A stretch of DNA of 64,000 nucleotides from Astropecten irregularis. Lineage: Eukaryota > Echinodermata > Asteroidea > Paxillosida > Astropectinidae. How positions within the stretch are numbered: the stretch's first letter is position 1; every line of letters begins with the position of its first letter. The position numbers were made by a program, and so were the translations under genes. The notes beneath the pieces were generated by a model. That model worked only from the letters and a program-made list of their open reading frames with translations. It was not told the DNA's origin and searched no databases. The stretch spans positions 2,978,501 to 3,042,500 of the forward strand of contig OZ020256.1 in assembly GCA_963971285.1 (NCBI GenBank), written 5' to 3'. Of the stretch, positions 12,251-25,628 are shown in pieces.

Positions 12251-12821
12251 TGTGGTAAAAACCAGGGCAAATTGTATATCACTCGTAAGCCACTCACAAC
12301 TCTAGCGTATACACTATAAGAACACGACCCATATGCAGCAACTATTACGCGCTGGGTGTTAATCAGACTATATCACAGCCACCTTCTACACAATCTCTCT
12401 TGATTCCCCTGGGTGGGGACGGAGAAGCAATTACAGTCTTTGCTCAAGGACGCCAGCTTCAGAAACCAATTATCTACCTGAGGGACGACCACGGCATATA
12501 ATGAGACATGATTATTTCGCGCTTATAACTGCAACAGCGTTTTATTTTGCTCCCCAAGGTATCGAAGCGAAGCTTCGGGGGTGACCATTCACGATACAAC
12601 CTCGGGAGAAAATTTTTGTCGTGATTCTATAAAGAACTACGAAGAAAAGAACGGAGTTTTCTTCTGACAATATAACGTGGAGAGAACCATTAGGCCTATA
12701 CGGTACATATACACTTGTATACAGCTTCATACAACCTTTCTGCAAATAATTATGGTAGCAAAGAAAGGGTGAGAAACGAAGTGGGTACGTTTTGCGGTAA
12801 CGCCATGCAAAGTCCTCAAGA
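12251..12821. other. gene-free stretch
   Basis: No supported gene and no recognised repeat. Confidence 0.4.
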
Positions 12822-13420
12822 GGTGTGGTTCTGAAAAGAACCAGGGTGCGAGATGTCGACGTTTCGGCCGGTGTGCTCTGGCCTTCTTCTGGATCTGGAG
12901 ACAGAATGGCGGACTGTGGTGATGTGCTGGATTATAATGCAGAGATGTGTTTGTTCGGGAGTGGAAGGGGGATTAGGAGAGGGATTAGGCCGGATATCTG
13001 AGCCGATTGGCTGGATCAGTCAAGGCTGGAGGATGCAGGATGGAAGGATGCAGGAGGTGCTGGGAGTAGTTTGGGTCTTGTATTGTAGAAATGGGTGCCA
13101 GTTGTCGCCGAGGCTAGGGTGGAAACTGATGTCTGGTGAAACGGCGTCATGCTGTAAATTCACTATAGTTTCGCGGATTCTTGTAGCCAGTACGAGATGG
13201 GGGAGGTAGTAAGCTGGGCGGGGTCCCAGTTGATGAGGTGGTCGGAGGTACGTATGGGCGTGTTTGACAATGACAGACTTCTCCTCGTCTGTCATGGGCG
13301 TGGCTGTTTCTTGATTGCGGGTGGAGACTCTCCCGGACTGTTCCCACCTAAACCTTCGCACAGGATGCGATATACTCCCATAGTTGGGTGCCGCTGCCTG
13401 TGGATTGTTGGTCATATAGT
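12822..13420 (-). mobile_element. probable retroelement 3' region, family unresolved
   Basis: On the minus strand a GC-richer block ends with a CCGGCCGAAACGTCGACA motif (about 12853-12870) and the hairpin GGTTCTTTTCAGAACC (12826-12841). This arrangement of a GAAACGTCGA motif and terminal hairpin matches the tail of the SINE at 7552. A 131-codon open frame (13020-13415, minus) covers most of the block, is rich in Pro and His, and shows no domain I can name. Base composition differs from the AT-rich flanks. It could be the 3' end of a LINE or a Penelope-like element; it looks partial. Confidence 0.5.
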
Positions 13421-16400
13421 GGCTTTGAAGGAAATTGGAATGTTATGTCTTGGGAGTTGAGTGGAAGACACTGATGTTGGCCAACTCCATGATGCGACAA
13501 AGCTGGTAGGAGGCTGGTCTTCCCTGACTTCTAGTGACTTTGGAGACTTCGGGTAGGCCCAGGGGGCCTTAACACATTGAGATGGAGAAATAAAAGAAGG
13601 CCACGTGACAACGATTCTTTGAAAGCTTCGTCTTAAAAATCCATAATCCTGGATCTCAGTATTCTATCTTTCCAAGATAATTCCAATCGGATAACAATAA
13701 GACCACACTTTAATCTTTTCAGCATTAAAGGTCAGGGCAATCAACGCAGACTCCTACGAACAAAAAACAACAACCTTGTCCCGGGTCCTTAAGCGTTCAC
13801 TGATCTATATTCCACGGAACTTCCTGCTTTATGTGCTAGCTCCGAAGGACGTGACCGGGCATACAGTTAAGAAGGGAAGTTATTGATGTACGGTTCCACG
13901 ATATTGGTTATACAGGAATCCCAGGTATAGCCGTATACAACCGCTGTCTCCTTATACTAGATAGCCTGTCAATTTAATAGCATAAATAAAGACAGAAACA
14001 CGGTTAACGTTCGATGAACTTGTCCCCGGATCTATAAATACCGCTGAGCCAAGTTTTCTTTGGACACGGAGGGGGAAAAACAAGTATTTTTTTCGATGTG
14101 TTTTTCAGTTTTTGCTTGTTTTAAGTCAGAAATCGACTCTGGTCGAAAGATTGGCCTGAGCTGGAATTCCAATAAGGACCCCCTGGGGGCTCGAATTGGT
14201 CACCATCAGCAGGCCCACGTTCAAGTCGAGTGCTGCACCCCAGGCATGATCAGGTTGGGTCCTGGTAAGCTATATAGGCCCAAACTAAACATCAAGCGAT
14301 TTCATAACCTGTCATTTGGTGTGCCACTCGGTCGGTTATTGAGGATTGAGAAGGCGCTAGCTGGTCAGATATCATAACGACACAAGAAGGAGATTTCCTT
14401 CGAGCTCTGAGTTCATCATAATCGAAAGTCGTCTCCACTGACACGGGACATAGCCAGAGGGCCTAGAGACTATCGAGTAAAGCAGCACGTCTGTACTACT
14501 AAATAATACAACAACTTGGTATACGTCATATACCCTCACGGATCACGCTATCATTATATGGCCGTCTTTGACATTATACGGTGGCTTATGGTCGACATGA
14601 AGATCTAGAACCTCAATTTCACTCAGACGGACAAAACGGCGGACTTCAACTTTAATCAAAACATCGTTTCATATCAAATGCAACACTTAAGTCTTCAACT
14701 AAAGTCTTCAACTGAATTGAAGTACTTTTGCAACCTGCAACATCTGCCTGATCTTTCTTGTTTGTTTTTTTTTTTTTTTTTTTTTTACATATTACGGAAT
14801 GCCCAAGGGCCAATGAAAATGAATGAAAATGTCAGCCAATCACGTGGGCGAGCTACGTTTATCAAAACGCATCCTTGAACCAATTCAATTATCTTCAGAC
14901 ATGAGATCACCAATGGTGGTATCGCGCTGTAGCAATTAATGATCTCACATCAAAATACTAGGACGAGCAAGTCAGATTCGATCCATGCAAACGCACTACC
15001 ATTAAAAATGCATAGTATTTCTGCAGCAGTAAGGAGGAGGAACTTCGAGTCGGCCCAACTATACCCCGGAGTGTTAATAAACTTGGGCTGGAAAAATCAA
15101 TATGAACGCAATTTGCTACAGGTGAGTCAAGGCCTCCCTGTTATGAATGTACACCAACATGCACGTGTACGACACGTTAACGACATTTCCCACCTGATTT
15201 CAAAACGGTTGACTTTTTCCAAGCTTGAACATCAAAAAAAAAATAATAACGCAAGCGGAAAATCGCTTGTAAATGTCCATGGATTACAGAGAAATAACCT
15301 ATAAGCTATTCTATTCGCCAGATTTCCTAGTCCCTAGAAGCCAAATTGCCTTGGAAACAGTTTACAAAAAAAAGGATAGGGGGAGAATGAATATGGATGG
15401 ATACAGAATTACATGTCGACTTTCCCGTCCTGGCAGCATGCATGTATTCATGAGCCAATGAGCGCCTCAGGTCATTACTGCCTGTTATTATACAGTATAT
15501 GTACATCACAAACCAAACAACAACCAAACCCATTATTATAGCACTGCTTCTCTACATATTGGTGGTTTTTCTTCCAATATACCAACAACAAAAACAATGT
15601 CATAAAAACAACGGCATTTCGAGAGCAACAATCTGCAATAAATTGGCCGCTTGTTAGAGGGAGAAGCAGAGTATTGACACAAGTAGTGTATATAAATATA
15701 AATAACTTGCAATACGCAAGACTTGATTCCCACATCAACAGCCAGGGAAATCATCCATTCAACAATCATAAATGTCTGCTAGAGAGCTAGAGGCGAGGAG
15801 GACAGCTCTGGATTTGCAGGTAACACTAATCCCCGCCTCCCACGTCCGATGCTGATGATTTGGCCCACGAGATCAATAAATATGCACTCTCATGTACGTG
15901 TGTGAGCTCAGAAACAGTAAGCTTGAGTCAGCATGTGTGGCCTCGCTCCGATGGTGTTGGTCAACACCCGCGTAAACAACCAGACGTCACTCTGGTAACC
16001 TAACAACAACAAAATACCCGCATATATCAGTTTATTTACAACATTTCATTTCATTTGATTGCCAATCTCCGGGCAGAGTAACTGGATAGCTATAGGCAAT
16101 AAATAATCGCATCCAAAAGCACATTAATGCACGTTGTAACAATTTCGAGCATTCGATGTGGAAATATGCGCAGTTATTCAGCAATTTGGGCAAGCACTCG
16201 CTGATCCGTCTAATGCATAAATAACTTGTTTCTGATGGTAGAGGCCATCATCAATCAATAAAAAATAAAGTGGTGCTTCTTAGAAAGTGTTGTGCAAGTT
16301 GATTTTCTCAACTGACGTCATTGCTAGTTTGTTACAATTTAATTTTTTTTTTGCCTCGGATAGTAAGCAGGGAAGATGCGGTAACTATAACGCCATCAAT

Positions 16401-16916
16401 CTGAACTAAATAATCCTCGCTCGCTTCAGCACCGAGAAAACCCAACATGTTTACACATGGGGTCAGAGTTTTTCTGTAACCAGTTACAATATGCCTCACA
16501 TTGCAACCATTTTGTCACCTTCCTTGCATACCCTTCGGAAACGATAACACCAGTTCTTAAAAGAAAACGGGTACCAGACTATTTCGAATCCAAGCCTCGA
16601 TTTGATTGCACTGCTTCGAATGTAAGATGGATGCACAGTGAATAAGGTATATATGCAACTTGCCATAATTAAAGGTCCCTGGCAGTATCCTATATAATAC
16701 TGGCGCTATGGCATCAGGATCGAGAGCTTGGCTGGATCTTACAGGGGTGTGGGTGACCACACAGAAAAAAAGCCAGAAACAGCAAGCAAACAGCTGAAAT
16801 CAACTTCCTGTATTAAGTATATACTTTTGTACATTGCATGTTCAAAGAAGCTGTAATTCTAAGTTAAAATCTTAACAGACAAAAAAAGCTGAAAGCAGCT
16901 GAATTGTCACACACTT
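13421..16916. other. gene-free stretch
   Basis: No supported gene. It holds a run of about 22 T at 14765-14786 and a candidate, unproven, first coding exon at 15774-15821 (see findings). A 121-codon open frame at 14939-15304 shows no domain or codon signal and is taken as chance. Confidence 0.45.
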
Positions 16917-17123
16917 GGGGCCAATTTCATAGAGCTGCTTAAGCACAGAATTTGCTTAAGCATGAAAAGTCTTCCTTGATCAAACAGGATTACCAACCAA
17001 ATTTCCATGTGATGAGTACTGCCGTTGACTTGTATTCTGCCATTGTTTACAGAGCATATCATTCATAAGGAGTTTTGGCTGGCAAAGTTTGGTGCTTATA
17101 AGCAGCTCTATGAAACTGGGCCC
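16917..17123. mobile_element. MITE with GGGGCCAATTTCATAGAGCT ends (family G)
   Basis: The left end is mirrored by AGCTCTATGAAACTGGGCCC at the right. Subterminal GCTTAAGCA repeats are present. It is 207 bp and non-coding. Confidence 0.85.
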
Positions 17124-18562
17124 TGGTTTCACCAATATCACCAGAGTGATATGAATTGTGACATCATAATTATTTTGCTTACACAAATTTGTAAATACAT
17201 TCACATTTTATTGGGTGATGTTGGTGCTGCAGCTTCATAGCGCTTATGCTCAACGGTTGTGCTCTATAGCATGGACTGCTTATTGTTTAACAGGCGACTG
17301 TGCATTTTATTCGTCTGCGTCTGGTACCAAAGGCGCGCGGGGCCAGACTCTTGTTTTTCAGTCACGTTTTATATACAAGCGTAAAAAAGGAGATTACACC
17401 TAACACATCGTGCTATAAAACATAGGGGGAGAACCGCTCCGTTATGGTCGAGCGATGAACCATGAAGAATCGCTGTAATAGAATTTCAAATAGGCTACTG
17501 CTGCGTCACTGCAGCAAAGAAACGCATGGAAAATATCAATCGCGTAGCCCTGGTTACTTAAAGGTTACCTGTAATCAAAACTCATATGAAGTTAAATGTA
17601 TGTTTGTATGTTTTTTTAACGGAGCAAAGACCAAACAATTTCCACCATGTATGTCATTTTTATGTCATATTTTTTATATGAGTGGCGAATAAACATTGAA
17701 TTGAATTGAAATACATCTGTATTGATATAAAACTCAACATGTCTATTTGTTTTTTGTGTTAAAAAATATTGTACGCAAAAAGGAGGTATTTTAGACACAT
17801 AATAGCACCCACTTTTCGCGTTGAAAAACCTTGCTACGTCACCGGCAGAACGCCACGCAGTGTACAAGTCGCAAACCTGCCGACCCCGCGTTTTTGTTCA
17901 AATCGAAGAGCAAAATCCTACATGCAATGTGCGCGAGCCAGCAAGAGCTACTGCAGTGCGAGCCTACTTGTTGACCAGCCTGCTGGTGACGTCACACGCA
18001 TTGTTGGATGGATCGGTTCCGAGGTGGATTTTGTTTGGGGCGGGGCATACATGTACTGATTTTTTTGGAGTCAAAATTAAGCACTTACATAAACATTAAC
18101 ATTTATATAGTCATTAATTATGCATTAAGCAATAAGTTTAAAGCACTTTCATCGCTTTCCCAAATTTGATAACAGGTTACCTTTAATTAGGCATCTGCAA
18201 AGCCAATACACAATCATGACGGATTATTTTGTTTTAAAGAACTTGCCCCCTTAATTTCATCACAAATTTAAATCACTGACGCAAACACCAAAGTGTGGCT
18301 GATCATGTCGGCCAACATTGTGACCAATTTAATGCCAATTAATCAAATAAAAATGCAAATTCAACAAAAACTTAAATACGGAGGGATCGTATATAGATGG
18401 CCTGTCAATACCACGTAAAAGTACGATACGTTGTCGGTATATAAATATAATACAGCTCAATTTAATATCGTATATATATATTTTCATTATATACAGCCAT
18501 TATCCGGCACAGAAGCGGTTAGTGTATTATACTGTGTTTAGGCCTATTTTATACTAGGCCTA
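17124..18562. other. gene-free stretch
   Basis: No supported gene. A GC-richer part near 17820-18010 contains overlapping open frames of 92-96 codons without recognisable features; these are treated as chance. Confidence 0.45.
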
Positions 18563-18982
18563 CGCAGCACTTTGCGTCGGAACTATTATATAAAAATTAA
18601 ACTGTTTATCACTTCAAGATTCAGATATTTGATGCAACCATGTCTTGGCTATTACCATGTAGAATCTGAACAAAATTGGACTGAAATTGAGTGGAAAAAC
18701 TAAGACTGAATTACCCAACCTCAAAACCCGATTTTCATCTTTCTTTCATACACATTATGTATGTATTGACCATTATGCGTGTTATCCTTGCAAATTTGTT
18801 TTTGAGGAGTACCCTTTCAATTGGATATATTTTCGCCAATTTCAGCCCCAATATGCTTAAATTCTACACGGTGATAGCCAAGACAAAGCTGTATAACATA
18901 TCTGAATTTGAAAGTGGTAAACAGTTTAATTTTAACATAATGGGTCCGACACAGCGTTGCGTTTTTTGTGGGACACCCAGTA
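18563..18982. mobile_element. mariner-like non-autonomous element (family B), copy 2
   Basis: Matches 5072-5469 along its length (GTTTATCACTTCAAGATTC, CTAAGACTGAATTACCCAAC, AATTTTAACATAATGGGTCC) and ends GGGACACCCAGTA. The outermost left end is missing or eroded, and about 30 bp of extra sequence is present near 18727. Confidence 0.82.
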
Positions 18983-21850
18983 CATTGGTTACACAGTTTA
19001 TTAATTGCTTGCGTTATGTTTAATTATAATGTCGCTCAATCCACTTTATATTAAATGACGTTTTACTTGGAAACTATAACGACGATTCACTGGTATAGGA
19101 AAAGCCACAACTCGGGTTGTTTTTCAATTTTATTCCCATTAGAATTCTGCACTGAGGGCGAGAAACCATATTTTAATTCACTCTAAAAGGAGGTGGTGGA
19201 ATCGATTCCATGATGACGAAATCATGTTTTCGAGTTGTGCAAACCTAACTGCATAAAAGGAATCGATTTTTTTCCTCCCAACTCCATGTACCAATGTTTG
19301 AATTGCAGGGCTAGGGGTGCGAGAGATTTTACTTTAAATTTGATCAGTTATTAGATCTATTCAGCAATGTTTATACATGGCTGATACACATTTATACATA
19401 ATGCATGTTAAATATTATATACAGTTATTATACACAGGCCATAATACGATATTATATCTCCAACATTCTGGTTAATTGCAAATTACACTAACAACAGATT
19501 GACAATATTAAACAATAACCTGCAGCCGCGCAGAGTTAAGTAGGTGATTAGTCATTATAAACATTAGACTGGTTCTATGAATTAAAGTCAAGTGACAAAT
19601 CTATGACAATGTGTGGCACTGTGTGACTGACAGAGACGCATCAAAGCAGCTCGCCGCCCGACTCCTTAACCTTTAACTTCATGAATTCCCGTTTGAAATT
19701 CGTGACATACGAAAGGTTAAATTCTGGTCGTGATGGTGAAACTCACGACGTCACAAATTATTCCCAAATCCCCACGTGTTAGCTGGAAACGGTAGGCGAG
19801 CAGCCCCCAGGTCTCCCCATGGGCCACAGTCTGCGTCACTTTCATTGCCTTAAACCCATGACTGGTCTAGGCATAGTGTACACGTCTGATTAGCTATCCA
19901 AATACAGTGTACCGGGCAATTAAGCCCCGCAGGTTGATTTGTCCACATTACGTCTACACGCCTCGCAAGAATTAACGGTTACAACCATCGCTCGCGCTAC
20001 GACTTACTGCCATAGCCCTACACGCTCCCAGCAGCCCAGGGCAGACTCGTATCACAGATAAATATACAATGTAGGCAATAAAGCTCAGAAAGGCTGCTTT
20101 ACTTATTCGCTTCCTATGTGCCATAAATTGGCAAATTTCATTAAAGTAATTACAGCTATTATAAGATCGCGCATGGCGCGGCAATATTGTCTCCTTGGAA
20201 ACAAGGCGGTGAAGGGGGGTGGGGGGAGGGGGTCAAGTGTTCGGCAATCCTATAAGCAGTGTATGAGCAGTGACGGATTGGAACGCACCGTAGACGATTA
20301 TTAAATGCACACAGGGATTGCTACAAATAATATTTACAGAATACCGGACGGTTGCGTTAGCATGAAGAGTGATTATGTACTTCACACAGTAATTTTGAGC
20401 CAATGCGGCATGCCCTAAGTTTGCAACTAGCTTAGCTCCTATAGTTTTTCCGTCCCTTCTAGAGCATGACATTGACGAAACTGACACAAATTTAGTTCTG
20501 AAAAAACTAGCCACCTTTTTCACGTTATCTTGTACAAAAATAGTTTTACATCTTATTTGAACCGCTGTAGCAGTTTACAGTAGATAATTAATACACGATT
20601 TACATAAATCATTAAACCATCAGATTATACAGTTAATTGGCTATACACCGTTAGATAGGTAATTCAGGCGAAGTATTCTTATATTGATATTAATTATAAG
20701 TAAATACATACAGAAAACATTGATAACTAATGTTTATGTGCCCCTGTAATTATAAGTAAATATTATTTTGTTTCAAATCTAACTATAGTCTTCATTTCCT
20801 TGATTTGAATCATGTTGCCAGTCCAATGAGTAAAACAAATTGATCAATCGAATTGACGCTGCAGTCCATGGCAACACAAAACGGGGCACGTTTCAACGCG
20901 GCGAATTTAAGATGGCGTTTGACAAACCGCCGGAATAATTTCATCAACTGCCCATTAGTCGATCTTTCGCATCCTCTATAAAAGACCATACTTGTATGAA
21001 TCTTGTCAATTCTGGCTTCCAACTTCAGGCTATAACAGTGGCAAGATATGGCCAGGCATTGTCGTCCATTAGAGCATTTTAAATCATCCCTTTGTATAAA
21101 TACTTTATGGTCAAGTTTGCAGACGTTTTCAAAACATTCTTTCCCGCCTTTTTCATCAGGGGGTGAGGCAAGTTCATGTTTTACATGTATACCACTGGAA
21201 ATCCGATATGATGGGCGAAAAATGTAAATTAGAAAATGCAAAATGTTCTTCCTTGTTGTCCCTCGGGAAATTAGTTAATCGGAATATTCCACATTTTAAT
21301 TTGGAGAAAAAGCATGCAGTAGAAGGCAAAAGGACATTAAAGATTCATAAAAACTCGGCCTAGTTTCAATCATGGCGCCCACGCGTCTCAATCGCCATAA
21401 CCAGCGACCACATAATGCAATGCACGAGTATAGTCAGAACGCACAATATTATAGCTAATGTTTACTGTGTATGACGAGTTTTAAAAAAGAAAATACAAAC
21501 AAGATGAAATCAATCAAATTACACAAAAAGTCAATCGAATCAATGAAACATGGCCCAGATGTTCACAGTATCACCAAACACGTTTAAACGGGTCAATAAA
21601 AATGCGGCTCTGTTTTAACACTTGGTATGCAAAATAAATTACAAAACCAAACATCGCGCCCAAAAATGTCAATGTTATAAATCGCTGTTCACTCACGTGG
21701 GCGTGTGTGGGCTTTTTGATCTCCATGATGCTTTTACGACCAAGATATCAACATAACAGACTACATGACAGCTGCACAGACCAAATAGCAATCATAAAAA
21801 CAAAGTACAAAAATTATTTCCTAAAGAAGATGCACATACATGTATATAAT

Positions 21851-21978
21851 TTGGCGTGTGGACACGAGCTAGTGTGCGAGTACAAAATTCGCTTTCACGC
21901 AAACGTCACATTTTTTTTTTGGCGTGTGGACACGAGCTAGTGTGCGAGTACAAAATTCGCTTTCACGCAAACGTCACA
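21851..21978. repeat. exact 60-bp tandem duplication
   Basis: Positions 21851-21910 and 21919-21978 are identical over 60 bases (both start TTGGCGTGTGGACACGAGCT and end CACGCAAACGTCACA), separated by 8 T. The perfect identity implies a recent event. Confidence 0.95.
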
Positions 21979-22714
21979 GACCCAGCTCCACCATACCCGG
22001 AGGAAAACACCAAGAGGATGTTTCGTGTACATATAAACCAACAGAAATAATCGGATACACGGCCTGACGACGTTTAATCCCTCGCCAGCTGCCCAAGACC
22101 CCATTTTTGACGTTTTCAAGAAGCTCGACACGCCGTATTCACGCTGCATCCATCCTACATTCAAAACAGTGAAAAATCAAACCAAGGTTTGGATTCAAAG
22201 TAGTCTGGCACCCGTTTTCTCTTTTAGAATAGGTGTTATCTTTTCCAACGGGTATACAAGGAAGGTGACAAGATGGATGCACCGTGAATAAGGCCTATTG
22301 ACACCATCTTTGGGGTACATCATTATAATATCATTAAGTTGTACACAAAATACCTCCCCCCAAAAAACAATATGTTATAATGTTATGGTTTTAGTTATAG
22401 ATGTATCTGTATTTATTTCTATCGACCAAAAAAGATGTAAAAAACAAAGTCATTCTATGTATTCTATATTTCATTTGAATTTTTTTCTGACATGTACCCC
22501 AAGATGGCCGCGTCCAGTATAGCGCCATCAACAGACAAACAAGGTCCACTGTGACACTGTGTTCGCTATTTAACGATAGGTAACTTTAGACACCATTTCT
22601 TCTGACAAGACATGTATTACAATTCTCACTTATCACAACTGTTAATTCCAAAGATGGTATATTATTTTAGAAAGGGTTATTTATCGTGGTGAATACAGAT
22701 AAGGGGGGGGGGTG

Positions 22715-22754
22715 ATCAAAGTCACGTGATGTGACGACATCGCGTGACTTTGAT
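22715..22754. repeat. 18-bp-arm hairpin around CACGTG/CGCGTG
   Basis: ATCAAAGTCACGTGATGT (22715-22732) faces ACATCGCGTGACTTTGAT (22737-22754) across a 4-nt loop, with one mismatch. It may be the core of a very short foldback element or a dyad regulatory site. Confidence 0.85.
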
Positions 22755-25264
22755 TAAGGTATATTTTGTCATTAAACAAAACAATTTGGAAGGTTTCAAC
22801 AAACGGGGCATTGACCAGTGACAATGACTCGTACAACTCAGTACCAATGCTTGTGGAATGCCCTACAGTAACCGCGAAGTAAGGAAATACATGCAGTTTT
22901 AAATCCGTCTTCAATATTAATTCCGTAAAAGTACTCTGTTGACACGGCCAACAGTAATAAGCGATTCAACATGGTCTGGTGTCCGCCTCGTTTCCTCCCC
23001 CATCGATCGTTAATAATGTGCGGCAGTTGCCCTCCGGGGCCGGACTAGGTTGGGAGACTGTACAAAACGCTATCCAGGTCCGTGACCAGTGCTTAAAGGT
23101 AAAACGCAACGAGTCAAGCATCAAATAAATAGACACAGTCAGTATTTTACAGTCCGTCCGATTCGAGAGGCGGGCTTTAAAAATATAAAACCGACCATAC
23201 AGACAATTGTCAGGTACGAGTATACTGTCAATCTGCACTTCAAGTCTTTTCACCGTCTTGGCCTTAAGTTACCGTGCACGCAACCTTACCTATCGGGGGA
23301 ACACACGGCATGCAAATCGATCCTGGTACGGTAAATATTGTCCGAGCGCTACATGTCCGTCACTTACGGGGAGGAATGGATGGATGGCCATTTCAAAAAA
23401 TTGGGAGGTTTTCTGTTTTGCAACCTTAAAGCAACAATGTCCAAAAAACATGACGTGTTATTTGGTGAGAGCGGGCCACAGAAAATTAATCATCTCCATT
23501 TTAAGGAACAAAAAAGGACATTACTCAAACCTTGTAAATTATTAATCCGATCTCTATAATATAGTTACTGTATAATATATTATTTAATATACTGCAACTA
23601 TAGTATACACAACACTGAATGGGGTAATAATTATATCCCATTTTATGTACAGTATGCACTAAAACCAACGGTGTATGCACATCACTTCAAAAAACCAAAC
23701 AGGCAACGATGCTATGGATAGAAAAAGTCAATATGACCATATTTGAGAATAAATGAAAATTGATTGCTCGAAACGGCAAACATGACTGCAAAATAGTCTC
23801 CATCGATTAAATAGCGAACGATAATGTCCTGGATAATTAACAAGGTCAAACAAAACAATGGACAGTCTGTAATTATGATAAATGACACGTTAGATGGTAG
23901 GTCATATGGTTGTAATAATAGGACCCCGCATATTAAAGGTTAAATGCATAGTCACGAACGCAGAATATAATGGCGATATGGGCTGATGTGGACTTGAAAG
24001 CATGGTTTGTATGTACTCAATGCGCTCACGGTAGAACAAACGGCGCAACAGCAACGAAGCGATGTCAGGGGAATAACTTGAAGAATTCATTTGCAAAAAC
24101 AAAAACAAAACAAAAAAAAACAGCCATTTCAAAATACGTAATCATGCTTTAACAGAAAATACAGAACATTTTTAAAACAAAATGCATTTTTGCAAAGTGT
24201 GTAATAAATTTGATGAAATAAAATTAATTTATGTTCAAATGTATTGCTGTTTCCTTAAAACCAAAATTGAAAAGAATGATTAAATACATTTTTTGTCATG
24301 GCTGGAGTGATCTGCTTTTGAAAAATAATGATCTCTCCATTTAGTTTTTTAATTTGCAGCTGTCGTTTTCTTTTTCGATTTTTGGCCAGAGAGAATTGAA
24401 TATACGATCTGACATCGTAAAAAAAGGTCGCCTTAGATTCAAAATTGATAAACAGTCACTTGATAAGCCTGCTGGGAAGCCTTTTTAGACGCTGTTGCAA
24501 TGATAACTTTAAGAGGCGTTATCTTTTACCCTGTCCGTTGAAACCCGAGAACAAATTCGGTAGATTTTACTCGGCTTAAGTCAACAGTACATCGCCTTGT
24601 ATCGGGCGGCCGTGTGTACACATTCTCCAGTGTAACAACACCGGTCGGGCTTGTCACATCTTTCCTATGCAATGCCATCATGCCAGGTCGACGAATCGTA
24701 CGGTGATTGATACAAAAATAACAATAAACAGCAGAGTGGGGGGAGGGGATGGGGTGGGAAAAGGAGAGGGGGTGAGAAAGATCCTCCGAGCCAGACGCGA
24801 TTCCGTCCGGGTTGTTGTGTGGGAGAATTCGAGATCCGTCAAATACGACGCGATCGTCTGATGTTTTGATAGCGGGGCTCTTCCGCTAAGTCACCAGGGG
24901 GGATTGACCGGAGACTGTGTTATACTGCCGGTATACGGGTCAGGGTATGTGTACATCTAGCCCACGCCAACTAAACGCACTAAAACATCGTCAGGTAAAT
25001 TACATTCCAGCGTTGTTGCGAAAAAAAGAGCGAAGAAGTCATCATAATAATCTAGATTAGACTTGGGGACGTTTACCCCTATACTGATAGTCATCTGCTG
25101 TGAAACTAAACACACACGTCTTTAAAGGTGTAACACGGAAAACATGGAATCATCCAAATTAGGTAATCATCAGTAATGATACTCAGTAATGACAATGAAA
25201 AACACGTTCAAAATCTATTCAAATGCACGACAGGATATGTTCACAAATCTCTCATATTACATAG

Positions 25265-25628
25265 AGTATCATCATCATCATGGTTTTTTTTATCAAAGAA
25301 ATACAGATTCATGGGCACAAATATCAAGACATATACAGCAACAGTCATCTGTGAAAATTTCAGTCCTACACGGTGCCCACTTTTTGAGAAAACAGTGAAA
25401 AACAGCCACAGTAATTCTATTTCTTATGTCTTTTCTCTTTTATTTTTGATCTTTTAAAATATCAAAAAGATTTTAGGTCGTTGTTTTACTAATTTCTGGA
25501 TAAATACACCATTTCAGGCGGAAAAATGTTAACGGTAGGTTTCTACTAGCATCATCTTCATACCCTGAAAGTTATACGTAAATCTGTGAACATTTCTGTC
25601 TCTTATCAAAGTATGATACTACCTTTAA
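25265..25628 (+). mobile_element. 365-bp TTAA-type MITE (family A), near-full copy
   Basis: The left end is eroded (starts near AGTATCATCATCATCATGG with an expanded ATC run). The right end is AAGTATGATACTACCTTTAA. All internal blocks are present in plus orientation. Confidence 0.88.

Larger units (their letters stand above)
18983..25264. other. long gene-free stretch with local oddities
   Basis: No coding region is supported over about 6.3 kb. The longest open frame (143 codons, minus, 20810-21241) has no domain signature and is of a length expected by chance in a window this size. G-rich tracts occur at about 20213-20240, 22703-22712 and 24736-24780. The exact duplication at 21851 and the hairpin at 22715 are listed separately. 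Confidence 0.5.

Noticed and set aside
12853-13209. 118-codon plus-strand frame in the GC-rich block
   Set aside because: The block reads more naturally on the minus strand as a retroelement 3' region.
14939-15304. 121-codon open frame, plus strand
   Set aside because: No recognisable motif; composition like intergenic DNA.
20810-21241. 143-codon open frame, minus strand
   Set aside because: No domain, no splice or start context, and a frame this long is expected a few times by chance in a six-frame 64-kb search.
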